DNA of 64,000 nt from Branchiostoma belcheri (lineage: Eukaryota; Chordata; Leptocardii; Amphioxiformes; Branchiostomatidae): positions 213,889 through 277,888 of the forward strand of contig NW_017803268.1 in NCBI RefSeq assembly GCF_001625305.1, read 5' to 3'. Shown here piece after piece: positions 1 to 20,497 of this stretch. Position 1 is the first letter of the stretch. Each line of letters begins with the position of its first letter. Both the position numbers and the translations under genes were made by a program. The notes beneath the pieces were generated by a model. It made no database searches, was not told where the DNA came from, and saw only the letters and a program-made list of their open reading frames with translations.

Positions 1-128
1 AGTCATTTGGTGGAAAGATATTTGATGTTCATAAAAGATGTACTGTACATTTGTTAAAACATGATGATTGTGCATGTACGTATTTACACTTAATAAACAT
101 GTACATCTACATTTCTTTAATTTAACAG

Positions 129-9793
<9,665 letters not shown>

Positions 9794-10034
9794 TAGAATA
9801 TATATTTTTCTTTAGGTAATAAGATATAATGAGATATGCAGGGATGTGGCAGTTTTTTTGGCTATTTAACCATTTATGTTATCTTGTCCACTCTGGATAA
9901 AAATGACTATTACTTGAAAAAGGCTATTTTTTCAATGAAACCACGTCCCTGGCCAAAGTTACAGATAGCATCCAATATTTGGACAAAATGTGAGAAAATT
10001 GAAAAAAAAAAACTTACGGTAAAAGTGTATTATG

Positions 10035-11070
10035 TGTTTAAGAATTATGACAATCTGAGATAGAGCACTTCAAAGACCATCCTTTAAGTCGGTTTGTTGA
10101 CTTTATTTTATGATATGTTACTATGTCATAGTTAACATATCATGCTATATTTTAGAATCCATCGATTTAAGAGGTGCACGTTACCAAAGTAAGCCACATT
10201 TTGTATTTCATATCTCTCTCTCTCTTTTGTACATAGCTCATTCCAATATACAACATTCATGCCTAACATGATATGTTATGTACAGTTGATAATTGTTATT
10301 TCAATATTATCAATACTAATACGTAGAAACTTTTCAAAAGTATGATATATGTCTAGCCTTGATTTAGTAAGTTTTTTCTAAGCCTGGTCAAGTATCAATA
10401 TTTCTGACACAAGCTGTGCTTGTGGCTGTATAAGCAGCTTGTTGAACAGAATGGTGTGTTTGTGTTTGCCTCCATATTCTTCCAAGTGGTTGCAGTTGAA
10501 ATATCACACTTTCCAATGTTGAAGTGACAGTGTTACATGGAGTATAGCAATTGTCACCACTACCTCATCATCTTAGTCAGTCAAGAACACATGACTTCTT
10601 CTAGTACAGGTGAACTATCATGCTAATATATGTACCAACACAAGAAAGCCATATCTGTTTACTTGATACACAGTATCATTCCTCGACAAATGTACAGTCC
10701 TGTTTTGGTTTTAAGGTTGTTTTCGATACCAGTTTTTCATTTGGTGCTTTAAACTTAACATGTTTGGTGCTTTATCTTTTATATTCTTACTTTGGGTTAT
10801 ATACAGAGTCAAGAACAGTGACCATGGTATCCACTAAGGTAAGGTCAAATGTTACTATGCAAAGTTCCAGAACAGGGATTTGGTTTTTGTGAACACATAA
10901 GTTGATGTTAAGTTTATGCCAAAGTCCGCCATACTCAAGACTATGTTCATATTTGCTACACCAACTATTATATCTCTGATCTGAAAAGAATTACAGTTGT
11001 CAGTGTACTTTTGATAAACCAACCTTTGAAGTTGCCGGTCTCTCACGTTTTTAACTTGATAATGGACAGA
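10035..11070. repeat. Duplicated 3'-flank block, copy 1
   Basis: Starts GTGTTTAAGAATTATGACAA and runs about 1 kb with strong similarity to 19435-20410. It lies just beyond the 3' end of the membrane-ART gene (minus strand). No coding potential is recognised; its ORFs are short and not shared with copy 2. Confidence 0.85.
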
Positions 11071-11099
11071 GAAGTTATTGACTTCCATGCAAGCAGCAC

Positions 11100-11345
11100 T
11101 ACAAACTTAAGGTATTTCTCCTTTGATTAGAGATTTTCAAATGTCACCCCTATTTACATACGTCTGGTGTGAAGGAAGCCGTAGAGCCGATGTTGATATC
11201 AGCTCTATGACATGAAGAACACTCGTGTAATTTAGAATGCTCGATACCTTACCGCAAGTTAACATGTGTATGCACGTGTTACTTGCATTTACTTTGTTTC
11301 CTCACTTTGTGTACATGTGTATGTACCTTGTGTTGATTAGATTAT
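11100..11345. other. Intergenic sequence, no gene seen
   Basis: Between the duplicated 3'-flank block and the inverted-repeat element that starts near 11345. AT-rich, no conserved ORF. Confidence 0.6.
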
Positions 11346-11683
11346 ATGGATGACATCCTCTGAGAACCCCAAAACTGATGTTAAGTGTGGGGATTTTATT
11401 TTAAGTTGCCCTCATTATATTATGACATCTATGTGGTCATGAAGGTTGAAGAAATGACTTAACATATACAGAGTATGGTATGATGAATAACTTTCATTCA
11501 TTTATCTTCACATTTTCTTCTTTTCCTTTAGAATTGGTTTTGGCGACATTAGTATCATTTTGTTTTCGTATGCGGTATGTATTTGCTAATTTTTCATCTG
11601 CTTCATACGTTTTACAGTATGGTCGAAAGCTTTTTTCTTGGAAACGGATGAAAATTCATGCGCGCGCGGATGTCATCCATATA
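11345..11683. mobile_element. Short inverted-repeat element, family GGATGACATCC, copy 1
   Basis: Begins ATATGGATGACATCCTCTGA and ends GCGGATGTCATCCATAT, so its ends are inverted copies of each other. The length of about 340 bp and the absence of an ORF suggest a non-autonomous DNA transposon. It abuts the last exon of the membrane-ART gene. Confidence 0.65.
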
Positions 11684-11690
11684 ACAAGGT

Positions 11691-14600
11691 CTAAGCCAGA
11701 AAATCTCTGGGATCTTCATCATCGTCCAGAGCGTGTGTTAGATAAAACAAGTCAAATGTTGTGCCAAGTCTCACTATTTCATCCGAACGTTCATCGACAT
11801 CAATGTCGCTTGACCCATCAACAAAGGGTTCCAACTTGACAAGTAACCCGTAGAGTGCTGTCCCTCCCCTTTCCTTTGTGGACCATTCCAACTCGTCATT
11901 ACTGAAGAGAGGGTCAATAGTTTCACCCCTCCTCCTGGCACCCACCGTCTCCGGTCCGATCTCGTAGCTGTCCGGCCGGATACACAGCTGGAAGGCCACA
12001 CGGGCCTTGTACATCTTACCGCCATCTTTGAACCTGTTCAAAGATGTGTGATACGTCAAATTTAAGTTTTTATGTAGCTGAAAGCATCCCAAGCTTAGCT
12101 TGGTCCTAGAGTTCGAAGTGCGGACCGCGCTTGAAGCTACACACTGCAAATATTGTCGGCATACAAGTATGTAGCAGTCAGCAAGTAATAAGTTATATAT
12201 TTGTCCTTACTCTTTGGGAGTGGCATAGGCATCTAACCCAGCGTACACGATGCTTGGCGTTACGAACAGTTGAACGGTGTCGAACCCTTCGGGTTTCCTC
12301 GTAGGGGTAAAATGTCCATCCCTCTCTCTTATTTTGCGTCCACCCAAAGTCACGTCACCTATTACGTATGAAAATATACAACGATTTACAAAATGTAGGT
12401 TGAACAACGTATATCGAGTACATAACATCATTCCACATTGCAATATTGCTAATTGAACAGCTGCATAATTCTATGCTATCTTACTTGTGTTAGGGCATAC
12501 TGATATTTCCGTTTGTATACGGATAACGATAACGTATACATGTATTTACCTGGCATGAGCAGTTGTGAGCTGTTCTGTAGAATTTTCTTCACCATATCAG
12601 GGTCTGTCCCGTGGTACGCACGGTGCCAGTTCTCGAACACGTTCAACTCGCTGTCCATAAAGTTTGGAGTTAAGCTGTAAAACAGGAGATAGGACACTCA
12701 ATTGTATGCTGCTGCAGTTCATAGCGCTCAACATCACACTAAATGATGTCGTTAAGACTTGGTTCTCACCTGAGACCAAATCTGGCCCAACCAACAGGCA
12801 TCGCGTATGTCTTCTCAGGTACACCCCGTGAATAACTGTCCTTGTCGCCCCGGGCCTTGTGACATGTCTCACAGTAACATTTGTCCTCAACGCCAAGGTT
12901 AAAATAGCTATCTGTAATAAAGAAAAGTTAGGATTTCAGCTCTACGTTATTAGACTTACATAGGCTAGCCTTCAATTAAAGTTTCAAAGGCAATTTGCTT
13001 CCTAGACAATGGCCGTTGATCGACCAAAGGTAGGATTCGTGCGACCATTTCATACATTGTAATTGAAATATGATTTAAAACACACAACGCACAGAAGTAA
13101 CCACTCCTGAAGTTTAATCTGGCAAATGTTTGTTCTCCTCGGGTGACCGCCTCTAGTGAAAATAAGGGAGGGTCAAAAGTGATCTATGATAATAAAAGTA
13201 CTTGCCGTCGATCCCCAAGGATTCCTTGAATCGCTTACAAGCCAACTGATAGTCACAGACCTGTAATTTGCGACAAAGGCACCAATATTAGTATAGTATA
13301 CCTAGATATGGATAAGTTAGAATGGTGTAGATTACCTTCAAGACATGTAGATGGAAAATCTACAGATAAAAGCTGCTAAAGCAGGTTTGAAATAAAATCT
13401 TTGCTTATATTATGTATACCTTTTCTGCTGTCGTTGCGGGAATAGTTCTCGAGGCCCGTGCGACATCTTCACCGTCGCGATGCCTTCTCATACAAGATCG
13501 CTTACAAGCCAACTGATAGTCACAGACCTGTAATTTGCGACAAAGGCACCATTATTAGTATAGTATACCTAGATATGGATAAGTTAGAATGGTATAGATT
13601 ACCTGCAAGACATGTTGTTGTTTCCTAACAGCCACAGATGGAAAAGCTACAGATAAAAGCTGCTAAAGCAGGTTTGAAATAAAGTCTTTGCTTATATTAT
13701 GTATACCTTTGCTGCTGTCGTTGCGGGAATAGTTCTCGAGGCCCCTAGGTAATCGTCACCGTCGCGATGCCCTCTCGAGACCCCTGCGTCATCGTCACCG
13801 TCGCGATGCCTTCTCGAGGCCCCTGTGTCACCGTCGCGATGTCCACTCGAGGCCCCTGCGTCATCGTCACCGTCGCGATGCCCACTCGAGGCCCGTGCAT
13901 CATCGTCACCGTCGCGATGCTTTCTCGAGGCCCCTGCATCATCGTCGCCGTCGCGATGCTTTCTCGAGGCCCGTGTATCATCAATGTCGCGATGCCTTCT
14001 TGAGGCCCGTGTATCATCAATGTCGCGATGCCTTCTTGAGGCCCGTGTATCATCAATGTCGCGATGCCTTCTTGAGGCCCGTGTATCATCAATGTCGCGA
14101 TGCCTTCTTGATGAGGCCCGTGTATCATCAATGTCGTGATGCCTTCGATCTAAAATAATACAGCATTGAATCTTAGTTTACATTTTGTTCTAAATCATGG
14201 ACCTTGCCCATGACTGAACGAAAAATTTACGAGAGACCTACGGTTCTCACAAAAAGCTACCTGCTGGCTTACCCGTACCCTTCAACTGAATTCGTAGACA
14301 TTTTGCTTTGTCTGTGTATGAGCAAGTACATGTACACTATACTGATTGCCAAGCAGGCAACAATGGCAGTGTAACAATAGTAGAAAAAATCTTCCAAGCA
14401 CATTTCATATCAAGAACATTGATTTTAATACGTGCCCGAAACTTAGTGGCTCAAATACTGCCATAGATTCCTTAAGTAAAGTACAATGAACTCAGTTTTG
14501 TGAATAAGGGTTAGCTATTTAGTATGTATCTGGTTTCTTGGTGGAAATAAAATGAAACTGATTATGATTTGAATTAAAAACATTAATCATCAACACCAGC

Positions 14601-17600
14601 AGTGCATATTGACCATGACAAAGCCTTCTGAAAGGAAATATAATCATTGCACATTCATACATAATAATAATTCTTTGTTTTCGAAATCATATATGTCTAT
14701 ATTAGATAATATAGAAAACTATATGAACGTACAAGGCGGTGTTCCGACGATCTCCCGTAGAGGGGACCCGAACAAATGAGTAGCTGGCCTGTAGGTCTGA
14801 AACAAATACAGACGTAATGCATCATAGAAACGTAGCTACCCATGGCACAGTTAGTATATACCATTCAACTTTGAATAGCCTTACAACTACTGCATCACAT
14901 GCATTCCTTACAGTACTCGTACATACCGAACAACAGTGGCGGCAAAGCATCACAAGGATGCCAGTGATTCCCACCAAATCAGCCAACAGGAGAGACAAGA
15001 AGGGCTTCATGTACTGGTCAATGCCAGGTGCAGACACTAGGTGATTGTCGTAGTGGACGGTCAGGATCACAGCGGTACAGCAGATCCCGTATAGGTGGAG
15101 GAGGTCAGGCATTAGATGCAGTGCCGCTGACTTAGCACTTCCCCCTGAGACGAGATATGAAGGCACCGTTAGAAAGAACTGAATGGAAATCGACAAAACA
15201 TATCAAGACTGTGTCTGCTACATGTACAGTCCAAATTTATAAAATCTATAGGAAGGTGTTTTTTTTTAATTCACGTGATACAAGGTATAGATGGTTGGAT
15301 TATAAACTAGAGTTCGATGATCTCATACCTCCATGACATGTGTATTGTTTTCATAAATCTTACGCATGTTGATGACCACCTGTAATTGGCTTACATTTTT
15401 CACCGCATATATTCAAATCATATGAGGCCATTTGCATATATTGTATCAATTGATCATACTCTCCACCAAATGACAGGGTTATCTTAAGAAATAAGGCTAT
15501 TCTAGCGTTTCCTCATAAATTATGCAAATGAGGTCCTGATTGACATAAATTATGTTTAGTGATGTTCACCTTCACTGAACTTCCAATTATGGCAAGTATT
15601 AAATTCCCAGCAGTTACCACAATAAAATTGTACCAATTTGCCATTTATTATGCAAATTAGGTCTTCCTTTACATAATCGATATCTGCCAATGATCTTGTC
15701 GTTCTCACTAACATATGTCTATAGAGTTTTATAGCCCTAATATGAAATACAGCTGATTTATAGAATTTCCTAATTAATTATGCAAATTAGATCCTGATTT
15801 GCATAATTATATTTTGATTATGTCAAGCATCACTTAAGCTACCTACATACCAAAAATCATGATGATCCATCAAACAGTTGTTCAGTTATCCTCTCTCGAA
15901 GATTTTCAAAGAAACCACCCTGCAGTTCCAGAACAAGCCGCTAGGGGGACCAAACTCACGTGACTTCTTCCCGAGGACAAGAGCTACCTTCCATCCAAAT
16001 TTCATGACCCTAGCATGTCCAGATCGCGAGATATCAAAACCGGAAGTTGCGCTGCAGTACCAAGGGAAGCCACTAGGGGGCCTAAAATCTAATCATTTCC
16101 AGTTTTCGTCACACCCTACCAACACACCAAGTATGAAACCAATCCATCCAGGCGTTCTTGAGTTATCTTGTTGACCAACAGACGGACAGACGGACGGACA
16201 GATAAACGCAACTGAAAATATAACCTCCATGACACATTTCATGGAGGTAACTACAGGAAGCAAGTAGCCATAAATATGTCAACAGATCCTCACCTCTGTT
16301 GATACTGCTGAAGAAGTAGCAGTGGGTGACGACCAGCGAGCAGAGTAACAGCAGCCACAGAGGAGCTAGCGCTAGCGAGAGAGTACAAGGTACAAGGTAC
16401 TCCAAGCCGATAATGTATGGGAGGCTCTGGGGCCATACGTAATAAATGATCTCCACCATACTTAGGGCCCAGAGAGCAATGAGTATAAGCATTCCCAAAG
16501 TAGGCAGAATATAAAAGTAGGAGAAGTCAATATTTTTCAAGAAGAACACTAAAGCAACCAGCGGAAGGATACAGAACAAGATTCCATGAGGAAGAAACAA
16601 GGCAAAGAGAGGCACACTTTCAGGATCGTCGTAATGCGAGGCCACTAAAATCTTTACTATAAATCCAATAGGAAATCCCGTGATCAGCACGTAGAAAGTC
16701 AGATAGTATTTAAGTGATTTGATTAATTTCTCTGTCTTTTTCCATTGGATGAAAGCCATGACCATGAATTTGATGACGTCCAGAATTACTAGGGGAGTGA
16801 CGGCAATTTTAGCAGTGATGTTGAGGTTGATAGAAGGAATTGGAAAGAAATACATCGCAGCGAACAAAGTTGCGAAGAATCGGAAAATGTCCAAGGCGAT
16901 TCTCCTCTTCTCCCACCAGAGAGGGTCGTCTGAAAATATGAAGAGCAGTCAGGTTTGTACGAACATGTTTATGAATCAATCTTGTAACCGTAGCAGGTAT
17001 AGCATTACAATGCCGCTGAATGTACTTGTGTAAACATTCAATACCGTACTTGTATCAAAGTGGTTGTCATGATAGTGACATATTAGTTGGCCGTGTTTCC
17101 CTAGTGCACCCTATTATGATTGTCAACGCGACGGAGTGAGCCACCTATAGGAATCCCCATAGGGTGAAAACTGTGTTCTGCCAACTTATATAAGCGTGAC
17201 CCCTCCCCAAAAAAGACTCGCCGCTCCAGTCGTGGATAGAAACACACACTGCCCAAAGGCATGAAAAGTGTGGTATCAAACAAATACGAGAAGCTACCTT
17301 AAAATTATTTCTTACCAGGAATATCATCTTCATGATCTGCACTGGACAGGTTCTCGCTGCAAGAGAAGGAATGCCATTTGTGTTTATCGCTCCCTTAAAA
17401 GCCACGAGGATATATTTATCTCAAATATAGGGATGAAGTAAACAAACATGGTCGCCCTTTTCTTACATTAGTTTCATATTCATAAATATAATTATAAATC
17501 ATCCCTTTTCAACGACCTAGCCTACGATTCACAAACGAACGAGTTCACAATGTATTAAACCTACCAGTAGAAAAAGCGTCCATATTTGCATGCAGGGTAT

Positions 17601-18274
17601 ATTGCAACAGAAAGCACCCACACCACAATGGCGACGGCGATGAGAATAACTGCAACAACAAAAACGGATTTAAGCTTCTTCTGTTTTCTGACAGTAGAAG
17701 CATTGCAATATGATTCGTCGCAATCCTGTTTTACCGCCACTTTTCCTCAAAGCTTCATGTAGAATATTGTAAATTGCATGTTAGATTTAGGAGTTTTACA
17801 AGTAGAAATTTAAAAAATGATACATTACTCCCGTGACAACTACATATGTGATACAAAACCCCGCAATGAACAGTAACATTTCAAAACTTTTTTACTATAT
17901 TATACCTGACTTTTAAGCATTAAATATTGTATTGTTTCCAAACAAGGGAACATTTCCTACATAGTTTCGTTTTATAAATGAACGTGACGTCGAAAGGGCC
18001 GAACATTTGTTGATTTTCACTAGCCGACATGATGTTCTTACACTACCCTTACATGCAAGCACAGTCGCGGTCGTGTCGTTTCCAGAATCCTTCGCTGAGC
18101 AGCAGGTAGCAGAGATGTTCCTATCGCCGACTTCCCAGACATACGGACATACTGTCGAGGTATTCGCGAGGGATCCGTTGGTGGCAATCATGGCGTTTCC
18201 CCTACTAGAAAACAAGCCTTCTCTGAGTACATATGCAGTATAAAGTACAAAGTTCCATGGATCCACCCAGTCAA
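11691..18274 (-). CDS. Multi-pass membrane protein fused to an ART-like domain
   Basis: Exons on the minus strand, 5' to 3': 18274-18053, 17649-17565, 17356-17316, 16929-16294, 15144-14927, 14796-14733, 14149-13707, 13527-13420, 13260-13206, 12911-12770, 12674-12550, 12358-12211, 12033-11691. Every junction keeps one reading frame, giving about 875 residues. The start holds four N-glycosylation sequons (NGS, NTS, NIS, NDT). About nine hydrophobic segments follow, then an Arg/Asp-rich tandem-repeat linker. The C-terminal cassette is shared with the PIDD-like genes: C-Y-C-E-T-C-H, W-H-R-A-Y-H-G-T, V-T-P-S-I-V-Y and E-L-E-W. An acidic tail of about 40 residues follows, absent from the paralogues. 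An odd number of spans with an outside N-terminus would place the ART-like part in the cytosol (inference). No clear initiator ATG is seen; the first exon's acceptor at 18275-18276 is weak, so the 5' end is uncertain. I do not recognise the membrane family. The 3' and 5' halves could be separate genes, but the phases argue against it. Confidence 0.72.
13231..13760. repeat. Tandem segmental duplication (unit about 270-290 bp)
   Basis: The sequence from 13231 (an exon end reading V-C-D-Y-Q-L-A-C-K-R on the minus strand, then its upstream intron and the edge of the repeat exon) recurs from 13499 with few differences. The duplication junction near 13490-13500 fuses a piece of one exon to a piece of the minisatellite exon. 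The result is a new 108-bp exon (13420-13527) that keeps phase 0 at both ends. Confidence 0.85.
13707..14149 (-). repeat. Coding minisatellite, 36/39-bp units
   Basis: About eleven tandem units, mostly 36 or 39 bp and one 33 bp, all multiples of three. The block forms one exon with acceptor TTTTAG before 14149 and donor GTATAC after 13707. In the frame set by the flanking exons it encodes repeats of the form R-R-H-R-D-I-D-D-T-R-A-S and H-R-D-G-D-D-A-G-A-S. The frame is open across the whole exon, about 147 residues. A second minus-strand frame (M-I-H-G-P-Q-E-G-I) is also open through most of the array but hits a stop at 13745 and does not fit the splice phases. Confidence 0.8.
15860..16255. 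repeat. Dispersed repeat, inverted copy (membrane-ART gene intron)
   Basis: Reverse complement of the 2714-2975 family: CATGTCCAGATCGCGAGATAT, CCACTAGGGGGCC and the end CATTTCATGGAGGTAA. It fills part of the intron 15145-16293. The open frames here come from the repeat. Confidence 0.8.
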
Positions 18275-19432
18275 CTTAGGTTCAAGGATATGAAAGAGGT
18301 TTCTGACATATATAACATTGAAAAAATAACTTCGATAACATTAGTTTTATACCTCAGACACATGTACATTTTGATGATTAGCAGTTAAGTGGATCATTAT
18401 CCCTTCCTCGAAGGCTATTCTTGTAATACTTTTATCAAAAATCAATGTTCAAAAACTCCCTACACATACCTTTACTGGTATGTGGACATCGACCTGACCT
18501 TTGCATAACCAACGCTTTTCCGTCCACGGCGCACCTTGTTGCTTCAAATATTTGCACAGAACTCGTCACATGTACACCTATATGATGCAATCAGAAAATC
18601 ATTTGCATAATTGTTAAGGAAATGCTATAATACTTGGTAGTTTTCTTTGTTAAGATAAGACTGTCATTGGACAACTCCACTAATTTAGATGGAGAAGATG
18701 ATCAACTGTTATAATTCATGCAAATGAGGACATTACTTGCATAATCTAAATTCATAATATGTCAGTCGTTAAGGTCAAAACGAGTCATAGTCATTTTAGG
18801 TCAATTTGAGATCTTTGATATACAGGATATTTGCCATTCTAGGCAAGACTGAACACTGGCATTGAACAAGCGTTTCAGTCGATAAAAGTGAATCACAGGA
18901 AGTATTGCACTTCGTATCAAGGTTGATAGGTGTCGCTATGTGATAGACTCTTAATATCCAGCACGAGAATAATTTCTATAATGTGAAATTTTTTTATTGG
19001 TTGGACAAAAAGGTGACCTTTTTGGTTGGCTTTCAGTTTGTTTTCTTCAGTTTGTTTACATGTTAGTCACGCAGTCAGAACCAATAATATTTATCTAAAC
19101 ACCTCGCTGTGCAAGGGAGGCGTTTAGATAAACATTTGAAGATAGGATAAAATTATCCGGATCCAGCCGAATTGATTCGCTTTGATCCGGATTCGATCCA
19201 GCTCGAAGCCGGCTTGATCGGGCCCGAAGCCGGATTAAAGCGAATCCGGATCGATCCGGGCAATGGATTTTACCGTAGAGGGAATGGGGCCAAAATGAAT
19301 CAATTTGGCTCTATCCGGATCTTCTCCCAGTGGAAAAAGTTCCCTATAGAAATGTCAATCAATCAGGTGCTGCGTGAACCTGTCCCCAACAGCCTATACA
19401 GAACTGGGTATTCAAACGTGTTCTGGTCACCT
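18241..19432 (+). repeat. Truncated copy of the promoter segment found upstream of genes 2 and 3
   Basis: 18241-18370 matches 32690-32810, and 18781-19430 matches 41795-42290, in the same order and orientation. The match stops abruptly near 19432 (GGTCACCTA), just before the inferred first exon, where a different duplicated block begins. Its left end overlaps the first exon of the membrane-ART gene, which reads the other way. Confidence 0.7.
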
Positions 19433-19434
19433 AT

Positions 19435-20410
19435 GTGTTTAGGAATTGTGATAATCTGAGATAGAGCACTTCAAAGACCATCCTTAAAGTCCGTTTGTTG
19501 ACTTTATTTTATGATATGTTAGTATGTCATAGTTAACATATCATGCTATATTTTAGAGGTGCACATGTTACCAAATTAAGCCACATTTTGTATTTCATAT
19601 CTCTCTCTCTCTTTTGTACATAGCTCATTCCAATATTCAACATTCATGCCTAACATGATATGTTATGTACAGTTGATAATCAATATTTCAATATTATCAA
19701 TACTAATAACTAGAAACTTGGTTTCGTAAGCCTTGGTTTAGTAAGTTTTTTTGTAAGCCTGATAAAGTATGGGTATTTCAATTCTGACCTAAGATGTGCT
19801 TGTGCCTGTGTAAGCAGCTTGTTCAACAGAACGGTGTACAACATTTTGTTTGCTGACTTTGCCTCCATATTCTTCCTAGTGGTTACAGTTGAAATATCAC
19901 ACTTTCCAATGTTGAAGTGACAGTGTTACATGGAGTATGGCAATTGTCACCACTACCTCAATCATCTAAAGCCATATCCAGCATTGGAGATTACAATCAA
20001 GAACCCATGGCACAGGTGAACTATCATGCCAATACATGTACCAACACAAGAAAGCCATATCTGTTAACTCGATACACAGTATAATTCCTCAACAAATGTA
20101 CAGTCGTGTTTTGGTTTTAAGGTTGTTTTCGATACCAGTTTTTCATTTGGTACTTTAAACTTAACATGTTTGGTGCTTTAACTTTGATATGTGTACTTTG
20201 ATTTCTATACAAGATCAAGAACAGGGACCATGGTATCCATTATGATTAAGATGAGTTAAAATGTTACTATGCAAAGTTCCTGAACAGGGATATGGTTTCT
20301 GTAATCACATTATTCACTATGCCTGTTGGAGTTAAGTATATGCTTAAGTCAGCCATACTCAAACCAAAGACTGCTCATATTTTGCTACACCAATACAATC
20401 ATTGTTACAC
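19435..20410. repeat. Duplicated 3'-flank block, copy 2
   Basis: Second copy of the block at 10035-11070, in the same orientation, just beyond the 3' end of PIDD-like gene 1. Its left end coincides with the right end of the truncated promoter copy, marking a rearrangement breakpoint at about 19433. Confidence 0.85.
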
Positions 20411-20497
20411 ACGTTATTGAACACATATTGAGTCTCAAAACGTTTATATGTATGCATCATATGATCTACATTTTTGTCATACACTGGAACTGTACGG

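Noticed and set aside
13745..14131. Minus-strand frame of M-I-H-G-P-Q-E-G-I repeats as the real product
   Set aside because: It meets a stop at 13745 and does not match the phase of either neighbouring exon; the R-H-R-D frame does both.
13745..14158. CRISPR-like array
   Set aside because: Units are contiguous without unique spacers, are multiples of three and form an exon in an intron-rich animal gene. It is a coding minisatellite.
15878..16174. 98-codon + strand ORF
   Set aside because: Lies wholly within a dispersed repeat that also occurs in a KCP intron and a gene 1 intron.
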